From positions 1 to 28,952 of the IMG/VR virus record IMGVR_UViG_3300025117_000200: a DNA stretch of 28,952 bases; one strand, written 5' to 3'. The number at the start of each line of letters is the position of its first letter. The first letter of the stretch is position 1. The notes below the pieces were generated by a model that was given only the letters and a program-made list of their open reading frames with translations, was not told the DNA's origin and did not search any database. Positions 1 through 6,436 of this stretch are shown here, piece by piece. The translations under genes and the position numbers were made by a program. Origin of the DNA: a virus.

Positions 1-915
1 ATGGACATGGCCTATATCCCAGAAGGTATAGACTTTGGCTGTAGGTTCGTAGGGATAGAAACCTATCTGGCCATTGAGCATGATGGCGTTCATTTCCTTG
101 CCGAAGTAGGTGCTTTCGCCGTAGTCAGGCAGTTCGCCCATGATGCGAACGCGATATTCATTGGAATTTTCACCATATTTTTCACGGAGGTCTTGTTCAT
201 ATTGGCGACCAGCGACGCCGGGTATGAGTTCCTGGCCGGTAATAAAGTTAGGGGTATCTTTGACGGCGATGGCTATTTGGTTCCACCCGCTTTCCGGCTG
301 GAAGCACTCGGCGAAGTTTCCTTGCGGACTGGTGGGGTTGCCTATAACCAGCCAACGGGTAAAACCAGAAGTCAAGAGGTGCTGTGCGGCCTTCCAGAGT
401 TGGGGCATGATCCCGGCAGCCTCGTCAAAAATAACCATTACGGAATCATTGTGATAGCCTTGAAAGGCGGTGGCTTCGAGCGTAACCGTATCAGGTTTGG
501 CGGCGAAGCCCAGGGCGTACCATTTCTTGCCTATTTCGTCCTGAAGGTCTAATTTACACCGGCTGATTCGTCCGCCCAGTGGTATTTTAGCGTTGGAATG
601 TGCTTGACGAATTTCACGCCAGAGAATTTCGATTACTTGACGAAATGTGGGACTGGTAGTTATTACCGTGGCTGGATTATGGCAATAAAGAAACCATAAA
701 GCCAACCTGGCAGCACAAAAAGTTTTTGACACGCTATGCCCCGCACGGACGGCGGTGCGTGGATTGTCTCTAACGCTTTCGGCGATCTCCGCCATTTTGC
801 TCCAGACATGGCCAGGGGCCACGTCCAAGGCTTCGGTCAGGAACCTGATAGGATTGTCTCTCCAAATCTTCCGGCGTTTAGAGAGGCTCTGCGGGCTTAT
901 GGTTTCTAGCGGCAT
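1..915 (-). CDS. terL: Terminase large subunit, C-terminus outside the window
   Basis: ATPase and nuclease motor that packages DNA into the prohead. The 305 visible residues begin at ATG 915 (MPLETISPQS). The codon just upstream is TAG, so this is the first possible start, and it overlaps the end of terS by 38 bases. Residues 57-65 read RAGHSVSKT, an atypical Walker A. VMVIFDEAAG at about 159-168 is Walker B with catalytic Glu. WLVIGNPTSPQG at about 188-199 fits the ATPase coupling motif. YTFWDIG near 296-302 looks like the start of the RNase H-like nuclease domain, most of which lies beyond the window edge. The usual glycines in the P-loop (GHGVGKT in many phages) are serines here. The family assignment is firm; the packaging type cannot be read from this part. 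Confidence 0.93.
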   Translation of the reverse strand, partial: MPLETISPQSLSKRRKIWRDNPIRFLTEALDVAPGHVWSKMAEIAESVRDNPRTAVRAGHSVSKTFCAARLALWFLYCHNPATVITTSPTFRQVIEILWREIRQAHSNAKIPLGGRISRCKLDLQDEIGKKWYALGFAAKPDTVTLEATAFQGYHNDSVMVIFDEAAGIMPQLWKAAQHLLTSGFTRWLVIGNPTSPQGNFAECFQPESGWNQIAIAVKDTPNFITGQELIPGVAGRQYEQDLREKYGENSNEYRVRIMGELPDYGESTYFGKEMNAIMLNGQIGFYPYEPTAKVYTFWDIGHVH

Positions 916-1342
916 CTATTTCGTCCAGCGAGTTAAAGGCAGATGCAAGGGTTGTTATGGTCATCGAGCTTTCTACTTTTTCTGTCCACATTTTCAGGTG
1001 TTTGCCTAGAAGTTCCAGGGCGGCATGGGCGGTTTTAGGGTCTTTGCGATAAAGGGTAATTGAACCATCTCGCCTTTTATATTCCTTGATTTCCAAACCG
1101 TATTCGGCCATCTCTTTTAATTTTCCAAGAACGTACCTAGCGTTGATTCCTAATTCAGCCAAGAGTTCATTGTTCAATTCTTCGAGCCGTTCCTGGATTT
1201 GAGGAAGGGCCAGCAATTCCTTCGCTTTTTTGCCGGCCACCGAAGGTTTGTAGCCAACACTGATAGCCGCCTGCTTGCCATTAAAATCCTTGACGTAGGA
1301 TTGCGCGAAGCGTTCATGGCGGATTTTACTCAGAGGAGGCAT
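878..1342 (-). CDS. terS: Terminase small subunit (Terminase_2 type)
   Basis: The 154-aa DNA-recognition partner of TerL. The N-terminus (KIRHERFAQSYVKDFNGKQAAISVGYKPS) is the characteristic helix-turn-helix start of the Terminase_2 family. It is followed by a LLALPQIQERLEELN helix and a C-terminal oligomerisation region. GGAG lies 9 bases before the ATG. The 5' end overlaps the preceding 64-aa ORF and the 3' end overlaps terL, so the three are translationally linked. The length is normal for the family. It probably binds the packaging site, which I could not locate. Confidence 0.93.
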   Translation of the reverse strand: MPPLSKIRHERFAQSYVKDFNGKQAAISVGYKPSVAGKKAKELLALPQIQERLEELNNELLAELGINARYVLGKLKEMAEYGLEIKEYKRRDGSITLYRKDPKTAHAALELLGKHLKMWTEKVESSMTITTLASAFNSLDEIDAARNHKPAEPL

Positions 1343-1520
1343 CTTTTAATTCTCCGAGACTTTTAGCATCATCAGGTTTATCCTGCGGGTTCTGATTTGC
1401 CGGAGCAAGCACTGGACAAGCGGACTCAGGTTTATTTCGCAGACACCACCAATTTCGCCCGCGCCATTCTCGATAGCCACAACTACTAGCTTGCTTGTTC
1501 GGACAAGGACAAGGCTGCAT
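1326..1520 (-). CDS. Small Cys-rich protein of unknown function
   Basis: A 64-aa protein with an N-terminal cluster of five cysteines (C4, C6, C14, C26, C35) around the motif GYREWRGRNWWCL, possibly a small metal-binding fold. The C-terminal half is polar and Pro/Asp-rich. The start is chosen because GGAG lies about 11 bases upstream, and the 3' end overlaps the terS start by 17 bases. A different frame (ATG at 1540) covers the same DNA but has no ribosome site. I do not recognise a family. The position directly before terS suggests a late packaging-operon gene. Confidence 0.55.
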   Translation of the reverse strand: MQPCPCPNKQASSCGYREWRGRNWWCLRNKPESACPVLAPANQNPQDKPDDAKSLGELKDASSE

Positions 1521-1735
1521 CTTTGATTAAGCTCCGGCATTTTCGGTTCTCAGAAAACCCTTGGGGCCTGGGACTTTATTTTCTTGGGGAACATTGCTCC
1601 GTTGGCCCCTTGGGTTATCAACTTTCAAGAAAAACCATAAGCAAAACAGACAGGAAACTTATCAGCCATCCAAAAAAAAACCAGAGACAATTTGCAGGGG
1701 AGTTATTTTTTGCCAGTAGAAATACAATTTCGCAC
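1521..1735 (-). other. Non-coding gap between the holin-like gene and the Cys-rich gene
   Basis: No convincing gene on either strand; possible starts give 5-14 codons. It contains an interrupted inverted repeat: CCC 1558-1560 plus GGGGCC 1563-1568 against GGCCCC 1604-1609 plus GGG 1612-1614, with a TT/TT mismatch and a 35-base loop. An oligo-A stretch lies at about 1672-1680. The repeat could pause or terminate transcripts or act as a packaging-related site, but nothing shows which. Confidence 0.4.
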
Positions 1736-1951
1736 CTATTTCGGAGGCGGGGTGGCCAACAGCGTTTTCCGGCCCTTCACTGACGAATAAACGCTGATAG
1801 CTACCAACAGAATCGCACCTATGCCGTTGGCGGCTTGACCGGCCAAACTTTGACTTTCCAAAGAATCCATACCCAGTTTAGCAGCCAGAACCCAGGCAAT
1901 TCCGCGAGTTACCAAACCAATGACCCAAGCTATCAAAACTTTGTTGTCCAT
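1736..1951 (-). CDS. Putative holin (Pam3 gp28-like small membrane protein)
   Basis: A 71-aa protein with two hydrophobic segments (about residues 5-24 and 42-58) and a short basic, Pro-ending tail (KGRKTLLATPPPK). The two-helix topology, the LAGQAANGI stretch before the second helix and the tail resemble the Pam3 gp28 holin family, which opens the inner membrane at lysis. GGGAGG lies 8 bases before the ATG. Neighbours are other small membrane proteins and a lipoprotein, consistent with a lysis cassette just upstream of the terminase genes. The enzyme partner may be the transglycosylase on the other strand at 9502. The membrane topology is clear; holin function is inferred. Confidence 0.7.
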   Translation of the reverse strand: MDNKVLIAWVIGLVTRGIAWVLAAKLGMDSLESQSLAGQAANGIGAILLVAISVYSSVKGRKTLLATPPPK

Positions 1952-1985
1952 CTTAAAAGCCTCCCAAGCGAGTTTAAGAAAACCA

Positions 1986-2315
1986 CTAAAGACTCACGCC
2001 AGCAGCCGCCAAAGCTATGGTCAAGAGTATCTTCATCAGGCCCATTAACGCCGCTTTCCCCAAGTCGTTCTGGGCCTTGTTCTCTACATTCGCCGCCTGC
2101 CATTCTGAATTGATCTTTCCCCATTCCGTCAGTAAATCTGAATTTGGCAGTTTTTTGAGAACATCGGTATAAGCCGTATAAATATCCCCGGAAATGATCT
2201 TGGAAAGCCAAGCCTGAAGTTCCTCGGCCGTCATCGACAGAAACGCCGGCCCGTAAGTAACAGCCCAACTCGATAGCTCCGGAGGTAGTTTCCCTTTTAA
2301 CTCGTCTAACATCAT
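1986..2315 (-). CDS. Phage protein with a C-terminal membrane segment
   Basis: A 109-aa protein starting at the ATG ATG pair (MMLDELKGKLPPEL). GAGGAA lies 6 bases upstream, and the start overlaps the stop of the 58-aa gene. A soluble amphipathic N-terminal part (about 1-80, rich in Trp and Leu: YGPAFLSMTAEELQAWL, EWQAANVENKAQ) ends in one hydrophobic helix (KAALMGLMKILLTIALAAAGVSL, about 87-109). Small proteins of this layout occur in phage lysis or packaging regions, but I know no function. An upstream in-frame start adding 12 residues is possible but lacks a ribosome site. Confidence 0.72.
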   Translation of the reverse strand: MMLDELKGKLPPELSSWAVTYGPAFLSMTAEELQAWLSKIISGDIYTAYTDVLKKLPNSDLLTEWGKINSEWQAANVENKAQNDLGKAALMGLMKILLTIALAAAGVSL

Positions 2316-2488
2316 GCCAAATTCCTCTTTTTGTAGGCGAGGTAGGCGCAATCCCGTTCACAAAATAAACCGCCTTTTTCTGGTTTGAAAACATAAGCGT
2401 CCAATTGACGCAGACATCCGTTGCACCTACTCCTTTTAGGCGGCGCTAGTTGGTATTCACCTCGTAGGGGTTTGTTAACCAAGGCCAT
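2312..2488 (-). CDS. 58-aa zinc-finger-like peptide
   Basis: A short gene with an excellent ribosome site (AAAGGAG, 5 bases, ATG) and a four-base overlap with the next start. Residues 22-47 contain CNGCL and, 17 residues on, CERDC, giving a C-X2-C...C-X3-C arrangement typical of treble-clef or zinc-ribbon knuckles. The last residues are AYKKRNLA. It lies 3 bases after the lipoprotein gene in the lysis/packaging block. The role is unknown; structural zinc binding is inferred from the cysteines only. Confidence 0.72.
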   Translation of the reverse strand: MALVNKPLRGEYQLAPPKRSRCNGCLRQLDAYVFKPEKGGLFCERDCAYLAYKKRNLA

Positions 2489-2491
2489 TTA

Positions 2492-2728
2492 TTACTCCTT
2501 TCTGTCCCTGGCATCACGAAACCGCTGCCATGTCGCCGCCTGCAAATTCAAGGCGTTGACCATCTCTGGCTGGCTCAGTGTACCTTGGGTCGCTCTAAGG
2601 GCCGTCTCTTGCGACAAGGCCGCCGTACGGTCCAGCAAGTCAGAATACTCGCTCGACATATAAACGCACCCAGACATCAAAATTATCAAAACAATCATCA
2701 CCCCAAAACAACCAATATTCTTTGCCAT
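2492..2728 (-). CDS. Small lipoprotein, possibly a spanin component
   Basis: A 78-aa protein. MAKN is followed by a hydrophobic stretch (IGCFGVMIVLIILMSGC) ending in a lipobox-like LMSGC, so Cys19 is the likely lipidated residue. The mature part is polar and helical (SEYSDLLDRTAALSQETALRA) with no enzyme motif. GGAGG lies 7 bases before the ATG at 2728. A start 17 codons upstream exists but has no ribosome site and would hide the signal peptide. Phage lipoproteins next to holins are often outer-membrane spanins (Rz1-like). No obvious inner-membrane spanin partner is seen, so the spanin role is tentative. Confidence 0.65.
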   Translation of the reverse strand: MAKNIGCFGVMIVLIILMSGCVYMSSEYSDLLDRTAALSQETALRATQGTLSQPEMVNALNLQAATWQRFRDARDRKE

Positions 2729-2770
2729 TACAGAACCTCCACTTTGACCATATCCCCCATCTACCCCCAT

Positions 2771-2798
2771 GTTATACACTTCCTAATTCCCAAGTCAA
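2771..2798 (-). promoter_or_regulatory. Sigma70-like promoter for the lysis/packaging block
   Basis: On the minus strand, TTGACT (2798-2793), a 16-base spacer and TATAAC (2776-2771), about 40 bases before the lipoprotein ATG at 2728. It would drive the lipoprotein through terL. The upstream A/T-rich stretch (2800-2822) could act as an UP element. Confidence 0.6.
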
Positions 2799-2859
2799 AT
2801 AAAAAATCCAAAAAAAAAATTAACCCTAACGCTAAATGTTACCTCACGCCTTTTGTTAC

Positions 2860-2887
2860 ACTATATATGCTACACACAATATATAGT
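2860..2887. promoter_or_regulatory. Perfect 9-bp inverted repeat, operator-like
   Basis: ACTATATAT (2860-2868) and ATATATAGT (2879-2887) are perfect reverse complements separated by 10 bases. They lie between the HNH gene and the promoter at 2771-2798. The size and spacing suit a dimeric DNA-binding protein acting upstream of that promoter, or a weak AU hairpin after the HNH gene. No T-run supports termination. Confidence 0.4.
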
Positions 2888-2902
2888 ATGCCCCAAAATT
2901 TG

Positions 2903-3322
2903 TTATTTGCCTAATCTTAACTTGCGAGACTGTCTTTCTGTCAATAAAATGTCTTTTTTGCCGCCGTTACATTCCTGGCAAGCCGTTACAAGGTTGGTTT
3001 CTATAGATTTACCACCATTGCTTTGTGGATTTATATGGTCAACAACGAGTTTTGCTCCGTCTTGAGGTGTTTTTCCGCAATATTGGCATGTAAAATTGTC
3101 TCTGGCAAGTATGTTAAATCGCAAAGATAAATATGCCGGTTCTTTAGCAGGCGAAATTTTACGGCGAAATCTGGCTGCCTCGCCTCGGCATTTGTCCGAA
3201 CAGTATTTCTGCCCTGGCCTACGGATTTTAGTGGATGTCGAAATGTACGAATGGCACATTACACATTTCGGTAAGCCTATTGTAAAATCTATACCTGGAA
3301 ATTCATCCCGTCTTTTTAACAT
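2903..3322 (-). CDS. HNH endonuclease with an N-terminal zinc knuckle
   Basis: A 139-aa protein. An N-terminal CVMC...YCSDKC motif (about residues 20-45) resembles a zinc-binding treble clef. The C-terminal HNH nuclease (about 70-130) has FTCQYCGKTPQDGAKLVVDHINPQSNGG, then TNLVTACQECNGGKKD: CxxC pairs, the catalytic DH, and the Asn between the two cysteine pairs. AGGAG lies 6 bases before the ATG. The gene has its own promoter (3360-3389) and interrupts the leftward operon, as free-standing homing endonucleases do. It is not closely similar to the three HNH proteins that have structured leaders. Confidence 0.88.
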   Translation of the reverse strand: MLKRRDEFPGIDFTIGLPKCVMCHSYISTSTKIRRPGQKYCSDKCRGEAARFRRKISPAKEPAYLSLRFNILARDNFTCQYCGKTPQDGAKLVVDHINPQSNGGKSIETNLVTACQECNGGKKDILLTERQSRKLRLGK

Positions 3323-3359
3323 CTAAAACTCCTAATTTTGGCCTATAAACGATTATTTT

Positions 3360-3389
3360 ATGGTAAGTGGTCCCCATCCGCCTTGTCAA
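3360..3389 (-). promoter_or_regulatory. Promoter upstream of the HNH gene at 3322
   Basis: On the minus strand, TTGACA (3389-3384), an 18-base spacer and TACCAT (3365-3360). The spacer contains GGATGGGGACCAC, matching the promoter at 6354-6382 (GGATGAGACCAC before the same TACCAT). The pair looks like one phage promoter family. Confidence 0.6.
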
Positions 3390-3631
3390 GAATATTGTTT
3401 CATCCTACGCAATCCTGGACAGCCTACAGCAATCGTAGTACCAATGCTAAGACTACTAAACATCTATTTCCCAAAAATCCCCCAAAATTTCCACGGAGGG
3501 GGTACTATGATGCAAGTCGGGGGCCGCAAACCTGGGGGTGGGGGGGGGCCTCGGCTGGGAAAGCATGCTTTAGTATTTGGTAAGCTGGAGGGTTTGGGTA
3601 AGATAGGCAGTCTATAGGGCCTGTGCAGTGG
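3390..3631. other. Non-coding G-tract region
   Basis: No gene is supportable. The plus strand has four G runs: 3498-3502, 3519-3523, 3534-3538 and 3540-3548 (nine Gs). Inverted repeats are TAGTACC 3436-3442 / GGTACTA 3501-3507 and CCCCC 3479-3483 / GGGGG 3498-3502. A 12-base palindrome AAAGCATGCTTT lies at 3560-3571. The layout would permit a G-quadruplex on the plus strand. Function is unknown; a replication or regulatory site is possible. Confidence 0.4.
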
Positions 3632-3796
3632 CTACATCGTCATCTTGCGACCAATCTGTAATCGAAACTGCTTGCCATATTCTGCGTGATCTTGTGTGCG
3701 TACTAAGTCAGCCCATAATCGTTTGAATATACGTTGTTCGTTGTTGATTATCTCTTGTTTTGAAGTTTTTGTTTTTTTTGCATCTGATTTGTCCAT
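3632..3796 (-). CDS. 54-aa basic protein of unknown function
   Basis: ATG at 3796 opens 54 codons (MDKSDAKKTKTSKQEIINNE..., ending RLQIGRKMTM). The protein is charged and helical (IFKRLWADLVRTQDHAEYGKQF) with no membrane segment or cysteine. The ribosome site is weak (a GAGC stretch about 5-8 bases upstream). It is the last small gene of the replication operon before the G-tract region. No family is recognised. Confidence 0.5.
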   Translation of the reverse strand: MDKSDAKKTKTSKQEIINNEQRIFKRLWADLVRTQDHAEYGKQFRLQIGRKMTM

Positions 3797-3826
3797 TATT
3801 AGCTCAATATCGAGGGTTACTGGTAA

Positions 3827-3979
3827 TCATAAGTCGCTATTATTATCTGACACGCCATAGGTTACATAAAATACTGCATTACAGCGATTGAAAAACACAT
3901 ACCCATACGGGCCACCTATTTCTCTCGCAAGGGCACCGCTAGGCCCTACTACGCCAGCCAAGAGCAGACGTAGCGGCAT
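3827..3979 (-). CDS. Possible 50-aa protein of unknown function
   Basis: The ATG at 3979 follows the stop of the 202-aa gene by two bases (TGACTATG) and opens MPLRLLLAGVVGPSGALARE... to TYGVSDNNSDL. There is no ribosome site, so it would depend on coupling to the gene before it. The N-terminus is mildly hydrophobic. An in-frame ATG at 4039 would add 20 residues but overlap the upstream gene by 58 bases. The assignment is weak. Confidence 0.35.
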   Translation of the reverse strand: MPLRLLLAGVVGPSGALAREIGGPYGYVFFNRCNAVFYVTYGVSDNNSDL

Positions 3980-3981
3980 AG

Positions 3982-4590
3982 TCAGAGCGTGTGTGGCGGT
4001 ATCCAGCCGCGATGTGTGCGTTGCAAGCTGGCGATCCAAGACTCGATGGGCTTGCTTATGGCTGGATTGGCGATGAGCTGTGCCAACATGGTCGTGGCCT
4101 GGACAAGCTGGCTGTTGTGGGCTGGGGCTTCGAGCCGTCTGGAGTCGATGAAGGCGTACAGGCTGTCGGCGATGGTTGCTAGTTGGTTACACGCTGGGAG
4201 TAGGCTCTGGGTTGACTGCACGAAGGTATCGTACTCTATCTTGCCTATATTATCTAACGCATCCAGGCGGGAAATTGTCTCGAGATTGCTCGCATCAGAT
4301 CGAGAAACATCCCGACGAAAACCCCCAGCACCATGAAAGCCGCCCACCACATCACAAGGCTCAACGCCGACACCACTAATACGCGTAATATCGCTAGAAA
4401 CCGTGCTTCTACCATCTTTTCTCCCTTCTATAATTTGCCCATTGTTAGCCGTTGTTAGCTCAGATTGCAACTCGTCCTGAGACGTCTTTAGCTGTTTTTC
4501 GCGTTTTCGCCTGCGATAAAGACGTTTTGCTATTCTCCAATAAGTTCTAGCTGAATCATCCTGACTTGTTTTTTCGTTTTCCGTTTCCAT
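3982..4590 (-). CDS. Phage protein of unknown function, 202 aa
   Basis: Starts at ATG 4590, directly after the stop of the preceding gene. The N-terminal third is strongly charged and probably coiled coil (YWRIAKRLYRRRKREKQLKTSQDELQSEL). A Gly/Asp-rich linker follows, then a helical C-terminal part (about 110-190: NIGKIEYDTFVQSTQSLL..., SQLVQATTMLAQLIANPAISKPIESWIASL). No catalytic motif or cysteine cluster is seen. Its place after two replication genes suggests an accessory replication or regulatory role, but that is only context. Confidence 0.6.
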   Translation of the reverse strand: METENEKTSQDDSARTYWRIAKRLYRRRKREKQLKTSQDELQSELTTANNGQIIEGRKDGRSTVSSDITRISGVGVEPCDVVGGFHGAGGFRRDVSRSDASNLETISRLDALDNIGKIEYDTFVQSTQSLLPACNQLATIADSLYAFIDSRRLEAPAHNSQLVQATTMLAQLIANPAISKPIESWIASLQRTHRGWIPPHTL

Positions 4591-4591
4591 A

Positions 4592-5365
4592 CTAAAAGGG
4601 AATAAGGTCGCCTTTCATCAGCGAATTAGGATTGAAAGCGTCTTGATTGATTACTGTTTTTTGCAATCCTTGAGTTATTATACTACCAAGAACCCCCCTA
4701 TCTTCCGTAGGTTCCTTCCCCCGTTTTTGTTCGCATTTGGCCAAGATTGTTTTGATGCTGGCTGGCGATCCATTTTTGATTCTGTCGAGATAGCACTGGT
4801 AACAGAATTGCCTGCAGGTTCCGGCTTTGTGTAGGCAGATAAAACAGGTTTGGGGATTGCAAAGTTTAGCGTCGTGGAGTATTTGCCGGGCCTTGTTTTT
4901 GGCGTCCAGGTCGTTTGGGCTGACATAAGCTATCCAGTGTCCACCTCGTCTATGGGTATAATCCTGGCAATGGCGGTGTAGGTAATCCTGGCTCGGAACC
5001 ATCCATTCGCCGTTTTCGTTTAGCTTAGCCAGCCATTCATAGGTTTCCATGTCTCCAATATGTCCTTTGCCATTTTCGTCTAATCGCTCACATATAAAGC
5101 AGATATAAGAGAGTTTTTTCGGGATTCCGCGTTGCGGGCTGTCGGTCTGCCAGTCTTTGAGCAGGTCTAGGAAGTCCGGGAGTGGCGGTTCTATCCTTTG
5201 CCCACCTTTGATCTTATAGAAACGCTCTACGCAAGCCAGGGCAGCTCCCAGGCCGTAGGGCAAGAGAATATCAGCCCATATAGCCTCTTGATCGGTATTG
5301 GCTGTCCAGCGGGGCCATAAAGACTTGAGTCTAGCTATCACCTTTCCTGTATCTGCTTTATTCAT
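4592..5365 (-). CDS. Helicase-loader-like replication protein with a Cys-rich centre
   Basis: 257 aa. The first ~75 residues (VIARLKSLWPRW...AIWADILLPYGLGAALACVERFY...PPLPDFLDLLKDW) match the pattern of phage G39P/G40P-loader-type domains, which deliver or inhibit the replicative helicase. The middle and C-terminal parts contain cysteine groups: CFICERL near 88-94, and CNPQTCFICLHKAGTCRQFCYQCY at about 168-191. They imply one or two zinc sites not found in plain G39P. The start overlaps the stop of the DnaD-like gene by four bases. The loader assignment rests on pattern and neighbourhood. Confidence 0.6.
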   Translation of the reverse strand: MNKADTGKVIARLKSLWPRWTANTDQEAIWADILLPYGLGAALACVERFYKIKGGQRIEPPLPDFLDLLKDWQTDSPQRGIPKKLSYICFICERLDENGKGHIGDMETYEWLAKLNENGEWMVPSQDYLHRHCQDYTHRRGGHWIAYVSPNDLDAKNKARQILHDAKLCNPQTCFICLHKAGTCRQFCYQCYLDRIKNGSPASIKTILAKCEQKRGKEPTEDRGVLGSIITQGLQKTVINQDAFNPNSLMKGDLIPF

Positions 5366-6108
5366 AGTATTTTCCCTGCCTTTTTGAGTTTATCACGTTG
5401 TTCGAGTCTTTCGGTTATTGCTGCTGCGTCCTGTTCGACGGTTAGCCTGGTTGGTAGAGCCTTGGCTTCCCGGATTCGCCTGGTAAGCCAGTTATTGATG
5501 GTGAGTTTATGGTTTCTGGTTTTAACTTCTTTGGGATGCTGTAGCAGATAGTCCTCCAGCTCCAATATCATTTCGTCTATGGCGATTTTAGTATGTTTTG
5601 CTAACAGCCAGTCATAGTCGGTCTGTGTTAGTCTGACAGCTTGGCAACTATCGAAAACTAAGTAGGTCGGTACAGGAGGATTACCATAATCCGACCCCAT
5701 TACTATACTATCCTTTCCTTTAACCAATCCTTTAACAGAAAGAAGGGATTTACTGCTATTGTAGGATTCCGGTAGGTCTATCGTACTGCTATCGTAATTA
5801 GGATATTTACTGGGACGTGGTTTCTGGATATATTGCAAATCTTTCCAATTGGGGATAGCTAGATAGTAAGTGTCATTGACGGCGTACTTTATGATAGAGC
5901 CTACCCGTACCAGTTCTGTCAATAATAGACCGATCTTTACCTTGTTACTGGGGAAGATTAGGCTCCTGATGAGTACCTCATCCCATTCACCCCTTCCCTC
6001 ATCATCACAGTAATTATTGAGACCTAAAAGTAAAAGTCGTGCCCACGGCGACAGTTGACGTACTCTTTTCCCTGCCCAAAACTCTGGACGGAGGCTTCTA
6101 ATTCGCAT
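5362..6108 (-). CDS. DnaD-like phage replication initiation protein
   Basis: 248 aa. The N-terminus (MRIRSLRPEFWAGKRVRQLSPWARLLLLGLNNYCDDEGRGEWDE...) is the typical start of phage replisome-organiser proteins with a winged-helix domain (about 1-90, ending YYLAIPNWKDLQYIQKPRPSKYP). A variable linker follows, then a C-terminal helical part (about 160-245) with NHKLTINNWLTRRIREA, resembling DnaD-type regions that contact DNA and helicase loader. GGGAGG lies 5 bases before the ATG. It heads the replication operon behind a promoter with an operator-like repeat. Initiator function is inferred from the family. Confidence 0.82.
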   Translation of the reverse strand: MRIRSLRPEFWAGKRVRQLSPWARLLLLGLNNYCDDEGRGEWDEVLIRSLIFPSNKVKIGLLLTELVRVGSIIKYAVNDTYYLAIPNWKDLQYIQKPRPSKYPNYDSSTIDLPESYNSSKSLLSVKGLVKGKDSIVMGSDYGNPPVPTYLVFDSCQAVRLTQTDYDWLLAKHTKIAIDEMILELEDYLLQHPKEVKTRNHKLTINNWLTRRIREAKALPTRLTVEQDAAAITERLEQRDKLKKAGKIL

Positions 6109-6226
6109 TTTTACCTCCCTTCAGATAAATATCTAACAAATACCGTTGAATTTCAGACGCCTGTAATCTTTTCTTCTGCCATCGCGGGTCTTTCAGCTTT
6201 TGCAGGTATGTTGTTGAATTGGTCAT
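6098..6226 (-). CDS. 42-aa leader-proximal protein, possible HNH remnant
   Basis: ATG 6226 opens 42 codons (MTNSTTYLQKLKDPRWQKKR..., ending LLDIYLKGGKNAN). The stretch YLQKLKDPRWQKKRL is what many phage HNH/zinc proteins have just before ...EILNRDGFTCQ, but here the cysteine half is absent. It could be a decayed endonuclease start or an independent small protein. AGGA lies 7 bases upstream. The 3' end overlaps the DnaD-like start and contains its GGGAGG ribosome site. It is the first ORF after the operator and leader hairpin. Confidence 0.55.
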   Translation of the reverse strand: MTNSTTYLQKLKDPRWQKKRLQASEIQRYLLDIYLKGGKNAN

Positions 6227-6237
6227 AGTCGGATCCT

Positions 6238-6314
6238 AAAAACAGGCCAAGCCCGAAACAGATGACTCAGACATACGGTTAAGGCATGTTTGACTGTCCG
6301 GGCCTGGCATTTTT
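6238..6314. terminator. Long hairpin with T-runs on both sides, attenuator-like
   Basis: Stem GCCA 6246-6249 / TGGC 6305-6308, GCCCG 6251-6255 / CGGGC 6299-6303 and ACAG 6258-6261 / CTGT 6294-6297. An inner stem is ACAT 6271-6274 / ATGT 6286-6289. Five Ts follow on the plus strand (6310-6314) and, read on the minus strand, another five (6242-6238). It lies between the minus promoter (6354-6382) and the 42-aa ORF; the minus T-run abuts the ORF's AGGA. Either a bidirectional terminator or a leader attenuator of the replication operon. Confidence 0.55.
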
Positions 6315-6329
6315 CGGTATTGGTGATAT

Positions 6330-6352
6330 TCCGTTATCCGAGTCATAACGGA
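6330..6352. promoter_or_regulatory. Operator-like 8-bp inverted repeat at the replication promoter
   Basis: TCCGTTAT (6330-6337) and ATAACGGA (6345-6352) are perfect reverse complements with a 7-base spacer. They lie immediately downstream of the minus-strand -10 box (6359-6354), over the expected transcription start. A dimeric repressor here would block the replication operon. No second copy was seen in the window. Confidence 0.6.
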
Positions 6353-6353
6353 C

Positions 6354-6382
6354 ATGGTACGTGGTCTCATCCTGCGTGTCAA
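6354..6382 (-). promoter_or_regulatory. Promoter of the leftward replication operon
   Basis: On the minus strand, TTGACA (6382-6377), a 17-base spacer and TACCAT (6359-6354). The spacer motif GGATGAGACCACG is shared with the promoter at 3360-3389. It is overlapped at the start site by the inverted repeat 6330-6352. Confidence 0.7.
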
Positions 6383-6436
6383 GCATCTTTTTATATTTTC
6401 TTCGGGGCGTTACAGGTTTGGCAAGGGGTTTGACAG

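Noticed and set aside
1-552. Long plus-strand open frame at the left end
   Set aside because: It is antisense to TerL, whose Walker motifs lie on the minus strand; no ribosome site or protein pattern.
1346-1540. Alternative 64-aa minus-strand frame
   Set aside because: Same DNA as the Cys-rich ORF, but no ribosome site; the other frame has GGAG and a cysteine pattern.
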